Positions 58,814 through 64,000 of a DNA stretch of 64,000 bases are shown piece by piece. A model generated the notes under the pieces. That model searched no databases. It worked only from the letters and a program-made list of their open reading frames with translations, and was not told where the DNA came from. Location: assembly GCA_963761755.1 (NCBI GenBank), contig CAVXIC010000006.1:124001-188000 (forward strand). Direction: 5' to 3'. The position numbers and the translations under genes are program-made. The DNA is from CAJXVA01 sp963761755. GTDB lineage: Bacteria; Myxococcota_A; Polyangia; Nannocystales; Nannocystaceae. Every line of letters starts with the position of its first letter. The first letter of the stretch is position 1.

Positions 58814-59968
58814 CTACAGGGGCCAGGCGAGCCGCAGTGCACCGTCCGCGACCGAGACCTCGACGCCGTAGCGATCCGCCAGGCCGCGCAGCGCCTGCAG
58901 CCGCTTGGTCTCCTCGGCGCGTGCCGGGCTCGCGGGCGTGGTGGAGATGCGGAGGACCAAGTTCGGCTCCCGTGCCAGCCGAACGTCGATGGTGCCGCCT
59001 TCGAGCCCCGTGCGCTCGATCGCATCGTCGACGGCGAGCTGCAGCAGGCTCTGGAACACGCCCTTGCGCAACACGTGGGTGCCCATCGCCTCGGGGTGGT
59101 GGACGCGGAGCAGCACCCGCTTGGGTGTCCACTGCTCGGCGTCCTCGGCGATGCTGCGCGCGACGGCGACCACGTCGGTCTCGGTCGGCGTCTCGGACGC
59201 CTCGTCTCGGGCCCGCTTGAGCCTGCTGACGAGCGCGACGCAGCGCCATGCCGCGCGTTCGAGTTCGGCGCCCTCGCCAGGGGACGAGGTCAGCGTCGCT
59301 TGGCCCAGCAGTCCGGCGAGGGCCTGGTCCAGGTCGGAGCTCACCACGGAGGCGACGTCGCGACCGTCGGTGGAGCCCGGTACCAGGCGATGAATCCCGC
59401 ACGCACGGCGCGGGCGACCGCGCTCGTCTCGCGCGACGATCTGACCGCAGTCCAGCACGTGTGCCCATCCGCCGTCCTTGCGACGCATGCGAATCTGCAC
59501 CCGGTAGTGCGGCGCCGGGCCCTCGAGGTAGTCGTCGAGGGCCCGGCGCGCCCGCGGGAGATCGTCCGGGTGGACCAGCGTGCCCCAATGCGACAGCGTC
59601 GAGGTGATCTCGTCCGCCGTGTACCCGAGCATCGTCGCGCAAGCCCGGTTGTAGACGATCCGAGCCGAGCGCAGATCGTAGTCCCAGACCCCGTCTCCAG
59701 ATGCGCCGAGGAGTTCGATGACGTCGTGCGGCTCGAGGACGTCGTGGGGCTCGACCGCCTCCCGCGCTGGCTGTCGCACAAAACCGGCGGCGGCGGCGGC
59801 GACAAGGGAGGAGCCCATCAAGAGCATGCTCGACCAGGCCGGGACTCCGCCGGCGGCAACGAACCCCGACACCGCGAGACCGAGCGCACAGACGGCGAGC
59901 CCGGTCCGTAGTCCGAGGATTGCGGCGCGCCGGGACGGCAACGCGACTCCAGCCAGACTCCATTCCAT
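58814..59968 (-). CDS. PAS protein with degenerate histidine-kinase core
   Basis: 384 residues from the ATG at 59968. Two membrane segments lie about residues 18-60. A PAS domain follows (about 80-200; GDGVWDYDLRSARIVYN, YTADEITSTLSHWGTLVHPD, RRKDGGWAHVLDCG). After it, VSSDLDQALAGLLGQATL aligns with the H-box of histidine kinases (typically VSHDLNN), but the His is Ser, and the ATP-lid part (LLQLAVDDAIERTGLEGG) has Asp for the N-box Asn and no clear G-box. It should not autophosphorylate, so it probably acts as a sensor adaptor. It is convergent with the Mla operon and divergent from comM. Confidence 0.75.
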   Translation of the reverse strand: MEWSLAGVALPSRRAAILGLRTGLAVCALGLAVSGFVAAGGVPAWSSMLLMGSSLVAAAAAGFVRQPAREAVEPHDVLEPHDVIELLGASGDGVWDYDLRSARIVYNRACATMLGYTADEITSTLSHWGTLVHPDDLPRARRALDDYLEGPAPHYRVQIRMRRKDGGWAHVLDCGQIVARDERGRPRRACGIHRLVPGSTDGRDVASVVSSDLDQALAGLLGQATLTSSPGEGAELERAAWRCVALVSRLKRARDEASETPTETDVVAVARSIAEDAEQWTPKRVLLRVHHPEAMGTHVLRKGVFQSLLQLAVDDAIERTGLEGGTIDVRLAREPNLVLRISTTPASPARAEETKRLQALRGLADRYGVEVSVADGALRLAWPL

Positions 59969-60201
59969 TCTGCTGCCCACCTTAGCAGCTAGGTGCAAAC
60001 CGCAAGGGTCTCTTCGAGACCGTGTTCCGGATCGGAACCCTGCGGTCGGTGTGGCCGCTGGATCGTCCCGACCCGGACGGTCGGCGGCCCGTGGACGGGA
60101 CGGATGCGCGCGATTCCAACCATCGACCCGTGATGCACTGCCGATGGACGGCGTGGATCCGCGCGCGTGCATCTGGCCCAGGTCTTGCTCCTGCCGCGAC
60201 C

Positions 60202-61737
60202 ATGCTCGCGCGTGCGTACTGTGCCGGTCTCGAAGGTGTCGATGGCTTCCTCATCACGGTCGAGGCCGACGTTCGTCGAGGTCTGCCGGGACTCACGGTG
60301 GTGGGGCGGGCGAGCGGGGCGGTGGGCGAGGCGCGGGAGCGGGTGCGCAACGCGCTGGCGCACTGCGGCCACGAGATCCGTCCGCGCAAACAGGTGATCA
60401 ACCTGGCGCCGGCCGATCGCCGCAAGGATTCTCCGGGCATCGACCTCTCCATGGCCGTGGCGTTGCTGGCCTGTCATGAGGTGGTGCCGGCCGCGTCGCT
60501 GGGGTCCTTGATGCTGTGGGGCGAGCTCGGGCTGGACGGGGTGGTGCGGCCGGCGGTCGGCACCCTCGTCGTTGCCGACTGCGCGCGGCGGCTGGGCTTC
60601 GAGGCGATCGCCGTCCCTCGGGCGTCGGCCGACGAGGCCGCGCTGTGCCCCGGATTGAAGGTCCTGCCGATCGATGACCTGCCGGGCCTGGTTCGGCATC
60701 TGCGCGGCGAGGCGCCGATCGCCCCCCACGTCCGGGCTCCGGATCCCGACGACGCGCCGGCCGGGCCCGACATGGCCGACGTGCAGAGCCAGGCGGCGGG
60801 GCGTCTGGCGGTCGAGGTCATGGCCGCCGGAGGGCACAATCTGCTGCTGCACGGGCCTCCGGGGGTCGGCAAGACCATGCTCGCGCGCCGGGCCGCGGGT
60901 CTGCTGCCGAGCCTGCAGGGGGACGATGCGCTGGCGGTCACCAAGCTGCATTCGCTGCGCGGTGGTCAATCGCCGCGAACGCTGTGGCGTCGACCTCCGG
61001 TCCGCATGCCGCACCACACCGTGTCGTCGGCGGGCCTGCTGGGGGGAGGCTCGCCCGCCCGGCCCGGTGAGGTGTCCTTGGCCCACTGCGGACTGCTGTT
61101 CCTCGACGAGTTGCCCGAGTTCGCGCGGGCGTGCACCGAGGGGATGCGCGAGCCGCTCGAGGACGGGGAGGTCTCGTTGGTCCGAGCAAACTACGCGCTG
61201 CGCTTTCCCGCGCGATTCCAGCTCATGGCGGCGATGAATCCGTGTCCGTGCGGATACCTGGGGCACCCCGAGCGCCAGTGCACCTGCTCCTCGGCGTCGG
61301 TCCAGCGCTACCAGGCGCGTCTCTCCGGCCCGCTGCTCGACCGAATCGATCTGGTGGTGCCGTTGCGCCCGCCCGCGTCGCTCCGGGGCGGCCCGCAGGA
61401 GAGCTCCGCGCACATTCGCGCCCGCGTCGACGTGGCGCGGGCCCGGCAGGGAGAGCGCCTGGCCGGGACCCCCTATCGCAACAACGCGCAGATCCCTACC
61501 GACGGCGGCGCGATCGAGTCGATGTGCCCGCTCGACGACGCTGGCCGCTCGCTGCTCGATACGCTGGCGACGACTCGCCAGCTCAGTCCGCGCGCCCGCC
61601 ATCGCCTGCGACGCGTCGCGCAAACCGTCGTGGACCTTCAGCGCCCCGGCGACCCGGTCGACTCCGCGATCGGTCGGCGCGAGGTCGCGCTCGCGTCGTC
61701 TCTGCGCCGCCTGCCCGATCTCCAGCCCGGGTCGTGA
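60202..61737 (+). CDS. comM: ComM/YifB family AAA+ ATPase
   Basis: 511 residues, family length. The N-terminus (ARAYCAGLEGVDGFLITVEA) and VVGRASGAVGEARERVRNA are the ChlI-like domain. The ATPase has HGPPGVGKTMLARR (Walker A), LLFLDELPEF (Walker B), PARFQLMAAMNPCPCGYLGH with the zinc Cys, and the Mg-chelatase C-terminal part (LSPRARHRLRRVAQTVVDL). ComM is a hexameric helicase that aids branch migration of incoming DNA in natural transformation, so uptake of DNA is possible, though most bacteria have comM without proven competence. The ATG at 60202 gives the family start; the longer frame is not conserved-looking. Confidence 0.92.
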   Translation: MLARAYCAGLEGVDGFLITVEADVRRGLPGLTVVGRASGAVGEARERVRNALAHCGHEIRPRKQVINLAPADRRKDSPGIDLSMAVALLACHEVVPAASLGSLMLWGELGLDGVVRPAVGTLVVADCARRLGFEAIAVPRASADEAALCPGLKVLPIDDLPGLVRHLRGEAPIAPHVRAPDPDDAPAGPDMADVQSQAAGRLAVEVMAAGGHNLLLHGPPGVGKTMLARRAAGLLPSLQGDDALAVTKLHSLRGGQSPRTLWRRPPVRMPHHTVSSAGLLGGGSPARPGEVSLAHCGLLFLDELPEFARACTEGMREPLEDGEVSLVRANYALRFPARFQLMAAMNPCPCGYLGHPERQCTCSSASVQRYQARLSGPLLDRIDLVVPLRPPASLRGGPQESSAHIRARVDVARARQGERLAGTPYRNNAQIPTDGGAIESMCPLDDAGRSLLDTLATTRQLSPRARHRLRRVAQTVVDLQRPGDPVDSAIGRREVALASSLRRLPDLQPGS

Positions 61738-61760
61738 GAGGCTGGTACGCTCCAACTTCC

Positions 61761-62798
61761 ATGACCGACGACCACGTCGTGTGCATCTACAATCCGGTCT
61801 CGGGAGGGGGCAAGACGCGCAAGCGACTCGCCTCGGTTCAGCGCGCGCTCGAAGCGGCGTTCGAGAGCGTCGAGCTGCGCCCGACCGAGGGCCCCGGTCA
61901 CGCCACCGTGCTCGCCCGTGCTGCGCTCGAGCAGGGGGCGTCCCTGGTCATCGCGTTCGGAGGCGACGGCACCACCAACGAGGTCCTGGCCGGATTCGTC
62001 GACGCGCAGGGGCGCAACGCGTTCCCCGGCGCCGAGCTCGGCATCATCGGCACCGGGACCGGCAGCGACTTCGTGCGCCATCTCGGGGGTGCCTCGGTGC
62101 ACGAGCAGATCGCGGCGGTCACCGCCGGCCCCGCCTACCCGGTCGACTACGGCGTCGCTCAGATGATCTCCGGCGATGGCCAGCCGCTGACGCGCCCCTA
62201 CCTCAACGAGGCGAGCGTGGGCGTCGCGGGCCTGGTCAGCAAGTACGTGCAGCGAGCGCCCCGCCTTCTGGGGCCCGCTGCGTCCTATTTGTGGGCCTCG
62301 CTGCGGAGCCTCTCCGAACATCGGGACAAGCCGGTCACGCTCATCCTCGAAGACGACGTCCCGGTGCGCATCCCCCTGACGCTCGCCGTGTTCGCCAACG
62401 GCCAGTACTTCGGGGGCGGCATGTGGATCGCGCCCGAGGCCCGGTGCGACGACGGCTGGCTCGATGTCCTGTACACCGGTGGGCGCAGCAAGGCCTACTT
62501 CGTCTCGCTGCTCGCCCGGGTGTTCTCGGGCAAACACGTCGCCGCCTCCAGCGTGCGCGCGGCTCGATCCCGCACCGTTCGGATGGTGCCCGAGGACCCC
62601 AGCGACGTTGTGTTGATCGCGCTCGACGGCGAGCAGCCCGGGCGCCTGCCGGCGACCTTTCACGTCGTGCATCACGGCATTCGCATCCGCGCCGCGGGGC
62701 TGCCCCCGCCGGCCCCCGCCAGCAGCGGCGCGTTCGAGCCGGTGGGCGATCCACAGGTCGAGCCCGCCGGGGTTCACATCGCGCGGCTGCTTCACTGA
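61761..62798 (+). CDS. Diacylglycerol/lipid kinase family protein (DagK/YegS)
   Basis: 345 residues. The nucleotide-binding parts are CIYNPVSGGGKTRKRLASVQ, VIAFGGDGTTNEVLAGF and GIIGTGTGSDFVRHLG, with LTLAVFANGQYFGGGMWIAP and CDDGWLDVLY in the second domain. It phosphorylates diacylglycerol or another lipid with ATP. YNEASVGVAGLVSK-like features suit the YegS/DgkB group. A C-terminal tail (GLPPPAPASSGAFEPVGDP) is not conserved. It lies 23 bases after comM and ends overlapping the convergent M28 gene by seven bases. Confidence 0.88.
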   Translation: MTDDHVVCIYNPVSGGGKTRKRLASVQRALEAAFESVELRPTEGPGHATVLARAALEQGASLVIAFGGDGTTNEVLAGFVDAQGRNAFPGAELGIIGTGTGSDFVRHLGGASVHEQIAAVTAGPAYPVDYGVAQMISGDGQPLTRPYLNEASVGVAGLVSKYVQRAPRLLGPAASYLWASLRSLSEHRDKPVTLILEDDVPVRIPLTLAVFANGQYFGGGMWIAPEARCDDGWLDVLYTGGRSKAYFVSLLARVFSGKHVAASSVRAARSRTVRMVPEDPSDVVLIALDGEQPGRLPATFHVVHHGIRIRAAGLPPPAPASSGAFEPVGDPQVEPAGVHIARLLH

Positions 62799-63736
62799 GC
62801 CAGCCGCAGCAGCAGCTGGGCGTTCACGGCGTGGAACACCACCGCGGCGACGCTCGCCAGGCTCTCGCCCGAGACGTGTTCGAGGTCGTCGGCCCCCGTG
62901 TGCCAGGCGTCGTAGTCGTAGTCGATCAGCAGCACCGAGGGGATCCCAGCGCGGGAGAGGAACACGTGGTCGTCGACGATCCCGTGCGGATAGCTCGCGT
63001 CGATGAAGGCCCGCTCCCCTCGCTGCGCCGCCGTGCTCCACACGGTCTCGACGAGTTGTGGGTGCTGCCGAAGCGAGTTGGGTTCGCGCGCGATCGAGAG
63101 CTCGGCGTCGCCGACCATGTCCAGCACGATGCCGAAGCGAGCCCGCCGCATCGCCTCGGGCGCGGTCTCGGGGTGCTCGGAGAAGTACGTCGAGCCGGCG
63201 CAGTAGCCACCCATGCCCGGCCGCCCCAGCTCTTCGCCATCGAAGAGCGCCACCGTAAAGCCAGCCTCGGGCGGCAGCGCGTCGCGCAGGGCCGGCACCA
63301 GGGCGAGCAGGACCACGACCCCGCTGGTGCCGTCGTTGGCCCCGGGAATCGGCTGCTCGCGACGCTCGGGGTCGGGGTCGGACTCGGCCCACGGTCGCAC
63401 GTCGAAATGCGTGGCGAGCACGAACTGCATCGGGGCGTCGGGGCGAACCGAGCCGTAGAGGTTCACCAACTCCATGCGCTGGCCGGTCTGGGGATCGACC
63501 CCGCGGTGGGGCTGGATGGATACGTGCGCGCCCGCGAGCTCGAGGCGACGGCGCAGCGTCTGGATGCCCTGGGTCCGCCGAGGGTCTCCGAGGACCCGCG
63601 GGACCTCGAGCAAGGCCGCCGTGTCGGCCAGCAGCACGTCCGGGTCGAAGCGCGGGGCGGGTGCGACGGGTGGACGGGAGCCCCCGGCCGGAGCGCAGGC
63701 ACAACACAGTCCCAACCACGCCAAGGCCTGCCGCAT
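62792..63736 (-). CDS. M28 family zinc peptidase or glutaminyl-cyclase-like lipoprotein
   Basis: 314 residues from the ATG at 63736. MRQALAWLGLCCACAPAGG is a lipoprotein-type signal. The di-zinc set is visible: His-x-Asp in ATHFDVRPW, Asp in PGANDGTSGVVVLL, Glu-Glu in LFDGEELG, Asp in GIVLDMVGDAE and His in YDAWHTGADD. GANDGTSG and WHTGADD also occur in glutaminyl-peptide cyclotransferases, which form N-terminal pyroglutamate, and I cannot choose between peptidase and cyclase. It acts outside the inner membrane. It is divergent from the recA-like gene. Confidence 0.85.
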   Translation of the reverse strand: MRQALAWLGLCCACAPAGGSRPPVAPAPRFDPDVLLADTAALLEVPRVLGDPRRTQGIQTLRRRLELAGAHVSIQPHRGVDPQTGQRMELVNLYGSVRPDAPMQFVLATHFDVRPWAESDPDPERREQPIPGANDGTSGVVVLLALVPALRDALPPEAGFTVALFDGEELGRPGMGGYCAGSTYFSEHPETAPEAMRRARFGIVLDMVGDAELSIAREPNSLRQHPQLVETVWSTAAQRGERAFIDASYPHGIVDDHVFLSRAGIPSVLLIDYDYDAWHTGADDLEHVSGESLASVAAVVFHAVNAQLLLRLAQ

Positions 63737-63756
63737 CGGCCGAGCATAGGTGCCGA

Positions 63757-63772
63757 TGGCCAGGCCTGGCCA
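63757..63772. promoter_or_regulatory. 16-bp perfect palindrome between M28 gene and recA-like gene
   Basis: TGGCCAGGCCTGGCCA is its own reverse complement. It lies 21 bases upstream of the M28 start and 102 bases before the recA-like start, in a divergent promoter region. A repressor site is possible; it is not the E. coli or B. subtilis LexA box. Confidence 0.4.
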
Positions 63773-63873
63773 CCGGGTGTCCGATGGGCGGGCCACCGAC
63801 CCCCCCACCGAGGCGCAGGTCCTCGCAGGGAGGGCATCGAAGCGTTGGCACGCGAGGCGCAATGGGGAGCGGC

Positions 63874-64000
63874 ATGGCAAACAAGCCCTCCAAGAAAACC
63901 GTCTGCGACGCGAGCTCCCGGCCCAAGTCGTCCGCCGAGTCGATCAAGAAGGCGGTCGACACCATCGTCAGTCGCTTCGGCAAGGGCGCCCTCATGGCGC
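63874..64000 (+). CDS. recA: Probable RecA recombinase, 3' end outside window
   Basis: Only 42 codons are present. MANKPSKKTVCDASSRPKSS is a charged lead-in, then IKKAVDTIVSRFGKGALM, which matches the RecA N-terminal helix (xIEKxFGKGxxM) and little else. The ATG at 63874 has GGGGAG eight bases upstream; an in-frame ATG at 63862 would add four residues. RecA binds single-stranded DNA for recombination and SOS induction. A start so near the edge leaves some doubt, and a RecA-like paralog is possible. Confidence 0.65.
   Translation, partial: MANKPSKKTVCDASSRPKSSAESIKKAVDTIVSRFGKGALMA

Overview
The window is a 64 kb piece of a chromosome with very high G+C content, and I read it as coming from a myxobacterium (Myxococcota). 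The evidence is a combination of traits rather than a marker gene. There is a eukaryote-like Ser/Thr kinase with a membrane anchor, an FHA protein, and lipoproteins with Ser/Thr/Asp-rich linkers ahead of Cys-rich domains. There are also many GTG starts and long spurious antisense frames. A more exact placement, perhaps the Nannocystis/Plesiocystis side, is a guess. I saw no rRNA, tRNA, phage, plasmid or CRISPR. Apart from short palindromic repeats the region looks like ordinary chromosome.

Layout, left half. 0-12.7 kb: 3' part of a lipase; prolyl-tRNA synthetase coupled to a multi-span membrane protein; a Cys-rich lipoprotein; an EAL phosphodiesterase divergent from a Ser/Thr kinase. Two paralogous TPR/membrane proteins follow, then a second multi-span protein paralogous to the first, then a pseudokinase. 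Palindromic repeats are packed around 7.9-8.1 kb and 9.96-10.13 kb. 12.7-18.8 kb: an overlapping trio (FAD oxidoreductase, GT2 glycosyltransferase, polysaccharide deacetylase) that looks like an exopolysaccharide or glycolipid module, then RNase H, a lipoprotein and two unknowns. 18.8-28.4 kb: a secreted propeller-like protein, an S55 peptidase and a thioredoxin-fold lipoprotein in one overlapping operon; RadC; a membrane-anchored metallopeptidase with a tiny membrane partner; GlpD. 28.5-36.1 kb: an FHA membrane protein with long Pro/Gly/Gln repeats, a fused alpha/beta E1 dehydrogenase, a metallo-beta-lactamase-fold protein, an NDH-2-like oxidoreductase and a lipoprotein.

Layout, right half. 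36.1-44.2 kb: pbpC, with a one-base frameshift near its 3' end, coupled to a 1900-residue alpha-2-macroglobulin that keeps its thioester motif. 44.5-51.1 kb: acyl-CoA dehydrogenase, Cys-rich lipoproteins, a UvrD/Rep helicase, a small envelope protein and a broken FG-GAP lipoprotein gene. 51.2-55.5 kb: an operon of long-chain acyl-CoA synthetase, fluoride channel CrcB, glycerate kinase and 2-hydroxyacid dehydrogenase. 55.6-58.8 kb: DUF434 protein, MlaE-like permease, MlaF-like protein and MlaD-like protein, all joined by 4-nt overlaps. 58.8-64 kb: a degenerate PAS/histidine-kinase-like protein, ComM, a diacylglycerol-kinase-like protein, an M28 peptidase and the start of a probable recA.

The most unusual signal is the Mla-like operon. 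Its ATPase subunit has lost the Walker A lysine, Q-loop, LSGGQ signature and switch histidine, and its Walker B order is altered, yet it keeps a full-length in-frame ABC layout between intact-looking permease and MCE genes. Two more signalling proteins (11.7-12.6 kb and 58.8-60.0 kb) also lack catalytic residues. A second theme is short palindromic repeats, some bounded by the tetranucleotide CTAG, that sit exactly at stop codons.
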